From positions 1 to 64,000 of the forward strand of contig JAPMXV010000002.1 in assembly GCA_026936335.1 (NCBI GenBank): a stretch of 64,000 nt of DNA, read 5' to 3'. Under the pieces are notes generated by a model. The model worked only from the letters and a program-made list of their open reading frames with translations. It was not told the origin of the DNA and made no database searches. The translations under genes and the position numbers were made by a program. Positions 1 through 10,200 of the stretch are shown piece after piece; within the stretch, counting starts at the first letter, position 1; each line of letters starts with the position of its first letter. Source of the DNA: Mantamonas sphyraenae. Lineage: Eukaryota > CRuMs > Mantamonadidae.

Positions 1-246
1 ACCCTAACCCTAACCCTAACCCTAACCCTAACCCTAACCCTAACCCTAACCCTAACCCTAACCCTAACCCTAACCCTAACCCCTAACCCTAACCCTAACC
101 CTAACCCTAACCCTAACCCTAACCCTAACCCTAACCCTAACCCTAACCCTAACCCTAACCCTAACCCTAACCCTAACCCTAACCCTAACCCTAACTCTAA
201 CCTTAACCCTAACTCTAACCCTAATCCTAACCCTAACCCTATTCCT
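1..246. repeat. Telomeric CCCTAA array (left chromosome end)
   Basis: Tandem CCCTAA copies run from base 1. They are almost perfect to about 189, with one extra C in the copy near 80-83. From about 190 to 246 the copies degenerate (CTCTAA, CCTTAA, ATCCTAA, ATTCCTAG) and then stop. The C-rich strand reads 5' to 3' inward, which is the orientation expected for a genuine left telomere with TTAGGG on the protruding 3' strand. The clean outer and decayed inner structure fits telomerase-maintained outer repeats on an older proximal base. Confidence 0.98.
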
Positions 247-892
247 AGTTTTTGGATGTTGCGGTCCGGTCTAGGTCGTGTGAGTTGTGCTTGAGTCTGT
301 TGGCGGGGTGGCTTAGTTTTGTGGTGACATGAGGAAGTGGGCAATGGGTGGGAGTGGAAATATTGCTGGTGAGTGGCCTTCGCCCTGCAACGCCGCGCAG
401 TCAGCACTGCCCGTCCGCCTTCAACCAAAATATCACCAACACCCGCCACACCCTCCACTAGTCCAACACAATCCACATACACTCCAGTACAACCACCACC
501 ATCATGGACAAAGACTACTCAAGCACTCCGAAGCAACAACACACACCCATCACCTACCCGGCGTGCGTTCTGCCTTCCACTCCGTTTTTCTGACTGCCCG
601 CTCCCGCTTCCTTGCCTCCTCCATGCCTCCGTCGCTTCCCTGCACTCCTCCCCTGCATCTCCACTTCCCCATCACCCCCGTTACTGTCTTCTCCGCTTTT
701 CTCCGATCCCCTCTCCCCTGTCACTGCCCTCCCCGTTGCCATTTTCCCCGTCTGCCAATCTCCTCCGTTTTCCCTCTTTGCTCGTTCCAGCCTCCCTTCA
801 CCCCGCTCCTGCCTTGACGGCGTCCGTTCCACCTTCCACTCACCGTTTCCACCCCGCCCTGCCCCTCCCTTTCCTCCCACAGCTATGCGTAC
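247..892. other. Subtelomeric spacer, strongly pyrimidine-rich
   Basis: No convincing gene is seen here. From about 540 to 882 the plus strand is a C/T-rich tract ending in a 3' splice-like TTCCTCCCACAG at 871-882, ten bases before the ATG at 893. A 5' splice-like GTGAGT lies at 369-374. This may be the leader or a 5' UTR intron of the gene at 893. An exon starting at ATG 329 joined across these sites does not enter the reading frame of that gene, so a coding upstream exon is not supported. Confidence 0.5.
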
Positions 893-3800
893 ATGGTCCC
901 TCCCATGGCTGCCCAGCCGTTTCCGAACATGCTGCCCGTTTCTGGCGTACAAAACCCGTACCAGCACCCACAACCACCTATCATCTGGGTCCCTGTCAAA
1001 GCCCACCCCCATCAGCACCACGCATATGCTCATCAGGGCCATCCATACTACGCCTACCCTCCTCCGCCGCCTCCTCCGCCGCGACAAACCGCCCAGACGC
1101 ACTTCGCTCAGACTCCGTTGCACCCTCCGCCTGCTCAACCCACCACAAACCACAACCGCGTCCGCAAACGCATCAGCCCTGCTTTTGTCGGCATCACACG
1201 GACCACATCCACCACCACATCGTCGTCCTCCTCCCACCAGGCCACACGGCAGACAGGAGACAGCGACGACGACGACGCAGACCAGGACACGCACATACCT
1301 GACACCAGCGACGTGGAGGACCTCATGTCCCTGAATTTTGGTCACCGTGAAGCACGGTCAAACTCCAGCAACTCAGAGTGGATGACCAGCTCAGGGATGG
1401 AGGCGTACGAAGAAGACGGCGAGGCAAACGACGCAACCCAGCAGCAAGTGGACGACGAGATGGAAACTCAGGGCGCACTCAGCTTCGCAGACACTGATGA
1501 TGCCATGGATGAGGAGTACATGCCGCAAGACGACAGCGACGACGACGCAGACGACATGGAGCAGGAGGACACGGACGAATGGCAGCCGAGACACACAAGT
1601 AGAGGCAGCGCACAACGGCCCAGAGGTCACATCAGCCGTCATGCTGGTCCACAAACGATCAAAGGCGGCGGACAGAGCAGGCTCGGGTTCACGGCTGGCA
1701 GTGGCACAGAGACAGGAACGTCGAGCACACGAGCAAGGAGGACAGAGAACGGAGACACCGGCGCAGGGAAGAAAGCAGGCGTGGACAAGAGGAACAAGTT
1801 GCCAGATGGCGTTGTGCGCAAAGGGTGGAAAATGGGACCCAGTGACGACCGCAGCCACAGCAACAAGAAGGAGCACACGGCACTGCTGAAGCACATACAC
1901 ACTCTGGCCAACCAGCATCCCATCGACGACATCACCGACCTCATGACGCTGCAAGCGCGTGTTGTGGTCTGTCATGGCACCCTGAACACGCTCGTCCGAC
2001 AGATTCTGCTCGCTCTGGGCAACATTCCCCTCTCCCAGGGCGAGATATCCTTCTGCGTCATCCTTCTCGGTCGAAATGAGGATCGACGGGCGTGCAGAAA
2101 AGCCATCCCCCACGCTGGTCTGGCCATGGGTGTGACCAAGGCTGGGTTGAAGGTGTGCTGGATGGAGGAGCCACATGACCACGGCGACCCCAACTACGCC
2201 CTCCTCCACCTTCTCATGACAGAAATGGACACTCTCGGCAACAGGCCCCATCCCACCACCTGGAAGGAGCACGAGCAGACCCAGCTGTGGCTGCAGAAAG
2301 CACGGCGCCCTGCTGACAACAACAGCGACCCACACTGGACACAATGCGACTACGACCACCAACTCCCCACAAACAAGGTGGAGACTTGGCATCCTGAGTC
2401 TGTGCGCAGCGGCTGGAGCACATACCTGCACAACGACGAGCGTGGCAGCTGCACGGCTCGGGAGTTTCAGTCGCTGCTGGCACACATGAAGGCACGCGCA
2501 GCCAAGCACCCTCGCCATCAGCATGCGCACGAGCACCATGCACTGCGGGAACTGATCAACAACGGCAGCATGAATTCCCTGCTGCGACACATCATCCTGG
2601 CGCTGGGCAACGTTGGCGTGCCGCCTGTCGACCTGGCCTTCTTTGTCCGCCTCCTCAGGCCACGCGTCACTTACAGGCTGCTTTCCCCTGCCATCGGCAA
2701 CACACTCGCCCGTGGCGTCACCTCCCTTTCCCTCAAGATCGCCTGGCTCGACAAACCCCAACCCAGCGACGCCACACTGCACACCCTCCTCCACACCCTC
2801 ATCGACCGCATCATACCCTACATCACCACCCGTCCCACCACAGTCGACGCCGTCAACACCCTCGACATCCCCGAGCTTGTTCTTCCCGAGACCACCGAGG
2901 AGGAAGTGGTGGCCACGGAGGATGGACTGCCAGATGGCGTTGTGCGCAGTGGATGGACAACATGGCGCAAGAGCGAGCGCAGCCACAGCAACAAGAAGGA
3001 GCACACGGCACTGCTGAGACACATGCTCACTCTGGCGAACGAGCATCCCATCGACAACATCCCAGACCTCATGACGCTGCAGGCGCGTGTTGTGGTCTGC
3101 CATAGCACAATGACCACGCTGGTGCGACAGATCCAGCTCATTCTGGGCAACATTCCCCTCTCCCAGGGCGACATGGCCTTCTGCCTCATCCTGCTCGGAC
3201 GTGAAATTGATCAACAGGCATGCAGCCATGCCATCCCCCACGCTGGTCTGGCCATGGGTGTGACAAAGGCTGGGTTGAAGGTGTGTTGGCTGGAGGAGCC
3301 ACACGACCACGGCGACCCCAACTACGCCCTCCTCCACCTGCTCATGACAGAGATGGACACTCTCGGCGACAGCCCCCATCCCACCACCTGGAAGGAGCAC
3401 GAGCAGACCCAGCTGTGGCTGCAGAAAGCACGGCGCCCTGCTGACAATGACAGCGACCCACACTGGACTCAATCCGACTACGACCACCAACTCACCAACA
3501 CCGAGGTGGACAAGTGGTATCCTGAGTCTGTGCGCGATGGCTGGAACAGTGCCAATCACGGCGACGAGCGTGGCAGCTGCACGGCGCGGGAGTTCCAGAC
3601 GCTGCTGGCACACATGAAGGCACGCGCAGCCAAGCACCCTCGCCATATCCACACAAACGAGCACCAGGCACTGCGTGAGTTGATCAACAACGGCAGCCTG
3701 CACTCCCTGCTGCGCCACATCATCCTGGCGCTGGGCAACGTTGCTGTGCCGCCTATCGACCTGGTCTTCTTTGTACGCCTCCTCAGGCCACAACTCACCT

Positions 3801-4090
3801 ACCGGCAGGTTGAACGTGCCATCAAGAACACCCTCACCCGCGGTGTCACATCCCTCTCCCTCAAGATCGCCTGGCTTGACAACCCCAAACCCAGCGACGC
3901 AACACTGCACACCCTCCTCCACACCCTCATCGACCGCATCACACCCCACATTACCACCCGCCCCACCACCCCCGCACTCGTCAACGCCTACCCCATCCCC
4001 TCCTTCACCCTGCCCAGGCGCACAGACCCTTCCTCCTCTTCCTCCTCCTCCTCCTCCTCCTCCTCCTCCAAACGCCAACGCCTCGAATAA
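893..4090 (+). CDS. Unrecognised subtelomeric protein with A-B-A'-B' repeats, 1065 aa
   Basis: I do not recognise the family. The ATG at 893 is the first in frame after a stop at 815-817. Residues 1-100 are rich in Pro, His and Tyr. Residues 100-240 are acidic, with Asp runs (SDDDDAD, SDDDADD), and 240-302 are basic. Residues 303-678 and 679-1050 are two tandem units of 376 residues, each starting LPDGVVR. Each unit has two related halves of about 180 residues: an A half with LVRQILLALGNIPLSQG and a B half with LLRHIILALGN followed by VPP.DL. All four are probably alpha-helical copies of one domain. The C-terminus is a run of about 14 serines followed by KRQRLE, which resembles a nuclear signal. 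The stop codon sits inside AATAAA (4086-4091), a possible poly(A) signal. Acidic and basic tracts and the NLS-like tail suggest a nuclear or chromatin role, but that is inference. Confidence 0.75.
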   Translation: MVPPMAAQPFPNMLPVSGVQNPYQHPQPPIIWVPVKAHPHQHHAYAHQGHPYYAYPPPPPPPPRQTAQTHFAQTPLHPPPAQPTTNHNRVRKRISPAFVGITRTTSTTTSSSSSHQATRQTGDSDDDDADQDTHIPDTSDVEDLMSLNFGHREARSNSSNSEWMTSSGMEAYEEDGEANDATQQQVDDEMETQGALSFADTDDAMDEEYMPQDDSDDDADDMEQEDTDEWQPRHTSRGSAQRPRGHISRHAGPQTIKGGGQSRLGFTAGSGTETGTSSTRARRTENGDTGAGKKAGVDKRNKLPDGVVRKGWKMGPSDDRSHSNKKEHTALLKHIHTLANQHPIDDITDLMTLQARVVVCHGTLNTLVRQILLALGNIPLSQGEISFCVILLGRNEDRRACRKAIPHAGLAMGVTKAGLKVCWMEEPHDHGDPNYALLHLLMTEMDTLGNRPHPTTWKEHEQTQLWLQKARRPADNNSDPHWTQCDYDHQLPTNKVETWHPESVRSGWSTYLHNDERGSCTAREFQSLLAHMKARAAKHPRHQHAHEHHALRELINNGSMNSLLRHIILALGNVGVPPVDLAFFVRLLRPRVTYRLLSPAIGNTLARGVTSLSLKIAWLDKPQPSDATLHTLLHTLIDRIIPYITTRPTTVDAVNTLDIPELVLPETTEEEVVATEDGLPDGVVRSGWTTWRKSERSHSNKKEHTALLRHMLTLANEHPIDNIPDLMTLQARVVVCHSTMTTLVRQIQLILGNIPLSQGDMAFCLILLGREIDQQACSHAIPHAGLAMGVTKAGLKVCWLEEPHDHGDPNYALLHLLMTEMDTLGDSPHPTTWKEHEQTQLWLQKARRPADNDSDPHWTQSDYDHQLTNTEVDKWYPESVRDGWNSANHGDERGSCTAREFQTLLAHMKARAAKHPRHIHTNEHQALRELINNGSLHSLLRHIILALGNVAVPPIDLVFFVRLLRPQLTYRQVERAIKNTLTRGVTSLSLKIAWLDNPKPSDATLHTLLHTLIDRITPHITTRPTTPALVNAYPIPSFTLPRRTDPSSSSSSSSSSSSSKRQRLE
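1799..4015 (+). repeat. Tandem 1,128-bp coding duplication (2 units)
   Basis: Unit 1 is 1799-2926 and unit 2 begins at 2927. Both open with the codons for LPDGVVR, and the offset is exactly 1,128 bp (376 codons). Long stretches are nearly identical in DNA, for example around 2011-2040 and 3142-3171 and around 2260-2300 and 3388-3428. Codon 3rd positions are also conserved, so the duplication is recent or is being homogenised. Unit 2 ends near 4015, just before the Ser-rich tail. Confidence 0.92.
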
Positions 4091-4255
4091 ACCCTCTCAA
4101 TGCCTCTACAGCACAACCTAATCTCCTCAAGCAAACGCCTCCCCTCTCCATCAACCTCTTCCTTCGAAAAGACCTGGTCCACCACTCTCCACCGCACAAA
4201 CGCACGCACCAGCTCCACCAACACTAATCAAGTCCCAGCGACCACTGCGTACACG

Positions 4256-7200
4256 ATGACCACGCGAAAACGATCATCGTCTCCAAAACACGCCCTTATC
4301 GTCGCTTCGGTCCTGCTAATCACAGCAGCTTTCACTGCGGCCTCCACACCATACACAGGCATGTTTCCTCCTCCACCAGCTCGCTCCCTTCCTCGTGCCA
4401 CCCCAACCGCTGTCTCCTCTGCCCGCCCCACCTTCTTCCCCGCGCCCCACCCCTGCTTACCCCTCGCTTCCTCCCGTCATCACCTCCGCAGGCCAAAATC
4501 ACGCAAAGTTCGTCCTGACCCCATGCGATGACTTTGCTACAAACACCAAAACCGTCTCCACATCGGCCACGGCTCCGTCCTACAGTGTCGACGTCAACAC
4601 GGTACAACCACGTGACACCCGCGTGACAACTCCCGGAAATCATGCCTTTGTTCCGGGCGACCTCATCCTACTCCAGCAGTTCATGAGCGCCGACCCCAAG
4701 CTAGACTCCTCTTCGAATCAGCTCGTACGTCCCCGTCACCCCTCCCGTCCACCTCCAACCCGCCTCCTCTTTGCACTCCCTGCACTCCCTGCACTCCCTC
4801 GAGAAAACACACGAAAATTCCCACTTCGCATGCCTTCCCCAGCCGTCACGCCGCACCCGCCCCAACCGTCCCTCTATCCCCTCTCCACCCTCACCCCCTC
4901 CCCCCCCCCCCCCCTCCCCGGCCTTCTGCCTCTCCATCACCTCGTCCACCTTACCCTTACCCTTGCCCACTCTGCTGCTCACACAATCTTCCACCTTCCG
5001 CATCACCCCGTCTCCCCTCTCCCAGGATCCCAACGCCTGGACCATCCGCAAAATCACAGAAACCGGACCGAACTGGTTCCTACTCGATGCCACCGTTCCG
5101 ATTGTCTGCCTGACCTCACAACACGCCAGGTGCCGCGCACATCGCTTCGAACGCATCGGCACCTTTCATCTCTCCGGCACCTATTCCGCCCCAGCCTGGT
5201 ACGCCCCGCCCTCTCCCCTCCCATCCCTCCCTTCCCCTCACTAACCCCCCCCCCCCCCCCCTTCCTCCCCCTCCCTCCTCCCCCCTCCCAGGAACGGCAC
5301 ACAAGGCGGCAACATCCTCCTCCACGTCCGCGAGTTCCACTTCAACGGCACCCTCTCTGCCAAAGGAAAGGGTTTCCGTGGTGGTCCTTCCGTCTCCAGT
5401 CTCAGCGCAGCCCCATCCGCACCTGGCTACCAAGGCGAGGGCGACCGATCCCTCAACGGCACCGGAGAGGAACCCGACTGGCACTTCCCCAACCACGACT
5501 ACAACGTCTACGCCTCTGCCTCCGAAACCTACGGCCCTGGCCAAACTGGAGGCGGCGCAGGACGCATCACCGAAAACGGCTTCTCTGGCGGCGGCGGCGG
5601 CGGATCTCGCACAGACGCCGGCAACGGAAACAACTTTCCAACCCCAGGCATCACCGCTAGTGGCCCCAAAGGCATCAAATCCCCGTTCAGAATGCACTGG
5701 GGTGGCGGTGGAGGCTCGGGCGCCGTCTTTGGCACCCAACAGCCCGCGGGTGCCTCCGGCGCAGGTGGAAACGGCGGCGGTCTCGTCGTCGTCCTCGCCG
5801 ACAAAATCATCCTCGGCCCTGCCGCGGTCATCGACGTCCGCGGCGACGACGGCATGAACAGCACACACACAGATTACTTCGGCACAGGCGGAGGCGGAGG
5901 CGCAGGCTCTGTCTTTGTCCAAGGTGACGGCATCGACCACGACAACCTCCCGGTTTCCCTTCTCCGTCTCAGCGGCGGTGCAGGACACACCACCACAGCA
6001 ATCAAGGGGCCCTCGGGCTCTGGTGGCGATGGTACTTCCTTCATCTTTGGCAAGTCCGGCTGCAACGCCGCCCTCCAGCTCAACAATCCGGCCTCGCCTG
6101 CAGAACCTCTACGCCTTCGCCTCACAAACCTCCACCTCGCCTCCACAAAGGCATGGGGATGCCCATGGCGCGATTGCTTCTTTCGCACCCCGCTCCCCGC
6201 CTACAACACCGTTTTATCACCTTTTTCCTCACTTAACTCCGTCAGCGCCACATCCTTCTTCTGCAGCACAGCAGGTGCTCTCAGTGCTGCCTGGCACTCT
6301 GCCCTCGACGCAGACTTTATCTCCTCCGTTGCTCTCCAGCACGGCCGTGTCGGCGGTCCCTGGACGCGCAGCAACCACGGTCTCTACTTCTCCAACGTCG
6401 ACAACTCCCAAAACGACTTCCAGCCACCCTTTGCCATGGGCCAACCATCCTCCGGCCCAGCTGACGACTGGTCCTACTTCTTCCCTGCCCTTCGCAACAT
6501 CCAATCCCCTCCTCATCTGTCTGTCGGAACCTTCAGCACCACCGCCGTCCTTGTTTGCCGCAGGCACCTCAACGTCACCTGCACCCTGCGTTCCTCCGCA
6601 AACACCACCGTTGTTTCGGGCTCCTTCTCCTCCCTCGACACCGTCGAATGCCCATTCTCACAACTCCCAGACCCGGCCCTCGACTACACCGTCACCATCC
6701 ACCTAGCGGGCCTCAAGGCTGCCTCCCTCTCCTTTGCACATCCCGCCGCACGCTACACACATCCAACCTCCTGTGACCACACCCTATACCCTTCCTCCAC
6801 ACTCGCTCCCGCGGAGCACATCCTCAACCAATACTACACTCTCGCCACAGACGTCCTCCCACACGCCACCACAATCTCCCTTGCCACCCTCCCCTCCCCT
6901 CCATTCACCTCATCCGACTACATCCTCCTCCACGCCACCCAGCGCCGCGACATCTCCCTTGCAAACGCCGCACGCGTGCCCTTTGCCTCCTCCTACATCC
7001 TCGCACGCGTACGCTCTGCAAACGGAAACCACCTCACCCTCGACCGCCCCGCAGGTGCCTTTTTCACACGCCTTGGCTCTCAACTCGTACGCGTCGCCAC
7101 CTACAATGCCCTCACCCTCCCCGACGGCGCATCCATTCTCCCCAAGCCCTGGGACGGCCACACAGGAGGCATCGTTGCCATTCGCGCTGCTTCCCTTCAT

Positions 7201-10200
7201 CTCCATCCGGCCTCCTCCATCAACGCTTCCGCAGCAGGCTTCCGTGGTGGTTCCACACCCCCTCACAGCGGACACGGCATGCCAGGCGAGGGCCAGTACG
7301 GCCTCCCTTCAATCCCCACCACCGCCGCTGCAGGTCTCGGTGCAGGTGCCGGTCCAAACAACCCTCCACGCAGCGGTGCAGGTGCTGCAGGCCCTTCCGC
7401 AAATGGTGTGGCTGCACAAAACTCTCCTGCACAGCCAGGTTGGCAGCCTCCCGTCCTGCGATCCCCGACCTTTGGCGGAGGCGGAGGCGCTGCAGGCGCA
7501 GACAACCCGGGCGATGGCGCACACGGCGCCACAGGCGGAGGTCTCATCGTTCTCGCTGTCGAGAATCCCATCACAGGCAACGGATCTCTCCTTGTCGACC
7601 CGGAACAGCCACGCTGTGGCAACCTTGCCTGTGGAGGCGCAGGCGGACACGGCGCAATCCTCTCCCTCGCCGCGTCTCAGGCTTCCTCCGTTCCGCCCAA
7701 CGCCACCCACGTTGCAGACGCTGCTGCTCTCTGCATCGCACCCTCCTTCTCACAGCGTCCTCAGACAATCCCCTCCTACATCCCGCTCTCCCTCGCCAAT
7801 TTGGCCCTCCCCACAGACACTTCACCCGCCCTCTTTGCTCCCTCTCTACATGCCCATCGCTCAGACGCTCGTCTCTCCTGGACACAGGCCAGGGACGCTT
7901 GCGTCGCGCACCACGGCCCCTCCGCTGTTCTCGCTCCCGTAACCTCGCCCACACAGCTCCAGTGGCTTCTCCGCCACGCCATGGCTCTCCAGAAACCGCC
8001 TTCCGTCGACGACCGCGTCTGGCTCGGCGTCCACTCTCAGCTGCACGCCGCCTCGACACGCCCTCTCGACCCGGACACGCCCTTCCTCGCCTACAATCCC
8101 AGCGTCTCTGCACGTTGGGTCTGCCAGGGCGGCTCCCAGCGCTTCTGTCAGCCCCAGGCCGCCGCAGCAAACTACACCAGCACCGATGCACGTGCTCTAC
8201 ACGCACTCGTTTTCGACCGTGCAGGCAACCTTCTCCTCGCAGGTGCACACGCGCAGAACCTCTTTGTCCAAAAGATCGACCCTGCAGGCGTCTCCCAGTG
8301 GCTCTACACCCTTACAGCCACCTCTGCCTCTCCCGTTGTCGACGCACTTGCCCTCGATCCCCAAGGCAACATCTACGCCGCCGCACGCACGTACGCCTCC
8401 CTCGACGCAAAGCCTCACCAGGGCGCCGCAGACATCTTCCTCCTCAAGCTCGATCCCACAGGCAACAAGCTCCTTTCCACCGCCTTTGGCACCTCTGCAG
8501 ACGATATCCCCGTCGCCCTCATCATGTCTGCAAATGCCTCCTCCTTCTATGTCGCCGGACACAGCGCAGGCGCAAACGCCCCGTTTGCAGGTCGCATTGA
8601 CGCTCGTACTCTCAGCCCGCACTGGGCACTCCTCAACGGCCTCCCTGCCACAGACGCTCTCCACGCCGCCTGCACAGACTCACACGACAACCTCTACCTC
8701 GCCACCGCAAACCAAACTCTCAAACTCGACTCTGCTGGCTCCCTCCTCTGGTCTGTGCCACACGTCGCACGCGCCTGCTTCGTTCACAACCAAACCTTCT
8801 ACGCCACAAACGCTTCTGCTCCCTCCCTCTTTACCCTCGACCCATCCACTGGCGCTCTCCTCTCCACATCCTCCCTCGCCCCCTCCTTCTCCGCTCTCCA
8901 CTCCATTGCCTTGACTCCGTCCGGCCTTCTCGTCCTCGCGGGTCACACTCCTTCCAACTCTCTACTCCAACTCGCCTCCCTCAGCACCCCAAACCAACCC
9001 ATCAACCGCTTCCTCGCTCCCTTTGCAAACAACTCCCGCCTTGCCGTCTCCTGTGCCTCTCAACTTGCGCTCGCTGCCCCGCTCTACACTCCCGCTCACT
9101 TCACTGCGCGCATCTATCCCTCCGCCGTGCCTCCCTCCATCATCTCTCCGACTACCTTCGCCGTCATCCCAGCCTCCACGACCTTCCTCGGCGCATCCTA
9201 CTCGCTCCAATTCGCCGATCCAGATTCCGCTCAGCTCACCCTCACCGTCTCCTGCGGCACAAACTGCTCTCTCAGCACCTCACGTGCCACCGCATCCGCC
9301 CAGCATCTCACTTCCCTTTGGGCCAACATCACCATGACCCCTCCCCCGTCTCCAGTGCCCACAAACAGACTCGTCGTCACCCTCGCCGACGAATCCACTT
9401 CCGTCTCCCTCAACATCTCCCTCCGAGCATGTGCTTCTCACGAGGTCTCCTCCTATGCCCTCCAGTTTGGCACTTCTGCAATCGACGCCCGACCACTGCC
9501 TGCCTTGGACACCGCAGGCAACCTCTTTCTCTCAGCACAGGTCTCCGCTGCCTATCCAGGTCTGACTCACCTTGGCGGAAACGACATCCTCGTCCTCAAG
9601 TACTCTCCAGAAGGCTCCTTCCTCTGGGCTCGTCAGTTTGGCTCCACAAACACAGACACTCCCTACGCCTCCACAACAGACTCGGCTGGCGCCCTCTACC
9701 TCGTCGGCGCGTCAACAACTGCCCCGTTTCTCGGCCAAACAAACGCCGGCTCCACAGACGCGTTTCTTGTCAAGCTTTCATCACACGGAAGCATCCTCTA
9801 CGCAAACCTCCTCGGCACAGTCGGAACCGAACGCTATACCGCTCTTGCCCTTTCCCACGACGAAAACGCCCTCTATGCCGTCGGCGCCTCCACCGCCGCT
9901 CTCTTTGCGGCACAAGCAGGAGGACCCTTTATCGTCAAGCGCGACGCACACACGGGCTCCCTGCTCTGGGGGTTCCAGACGGAGGACGCAGGCACCCAGA
10001 ACTACCTCGCCCTTGCCCTCGATGCAACACAACACGCCTATGCTGCCGGATCCACAACCGCATCCATCGGAGGCCAGCCCATGGTGGGCACCTCGGCGTG
10101 GCTCGTCGTCAAGTACGACGTCTCGCAAAACAATGGCACCTCGGCTCCCGTCTGGACGAGGCTTTTCTCCAGCGCAGGCACAGACTCTGCAAAGGCATGC

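Larger units (their letters stand above)
4492..6770 (+). other. Module copy 1: glycine-rich + C-type-lectin-like + IPT-like
   Basis: This part of the giant protein starts with a beta-rich region carrying VPGDLILLQQF, matching DYILLHATQ in copy 2 and NDRILLYAF in copy 3. A glycine-rich repeat with GFRGG and runs of Gly follows (about 5370-6060). Next is a C-type-lectin-like segment (about 6150-6520) with CPWRDCFF, a GPWTRSNHGLYF stretch and GQPSSGPADDW. A short Cys-bearing IPT-like segment ends it (6550-6770). Exons 2 to 4 contribute to this module. Confidence 0.7.

Noticed and set aside
329..882. Upstream coding exon (ATG 329, donor 369, acceptor 882) for the gene at 893
   Set aside because: The splice-like sites exist, but the joined sequence enters the wrong frame and stops early. 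At most this is a 5' UTR intron.
1391..4078. 895-residue open frame antisense to the subtelomeric gene
   Set aside because: It mirrors the repeat structure of the plus-strand gene, is rich in Val/Gly/Cys as expected of a shadow frame in GC-rich DNA, and shows no recognisable domain.
4900..5262. C homopolymers as a regulatory or recombination element
   Set aside because: Both lie within introns 2 and 3, just before acceptors, and fit simple polypyrimidine tracts.
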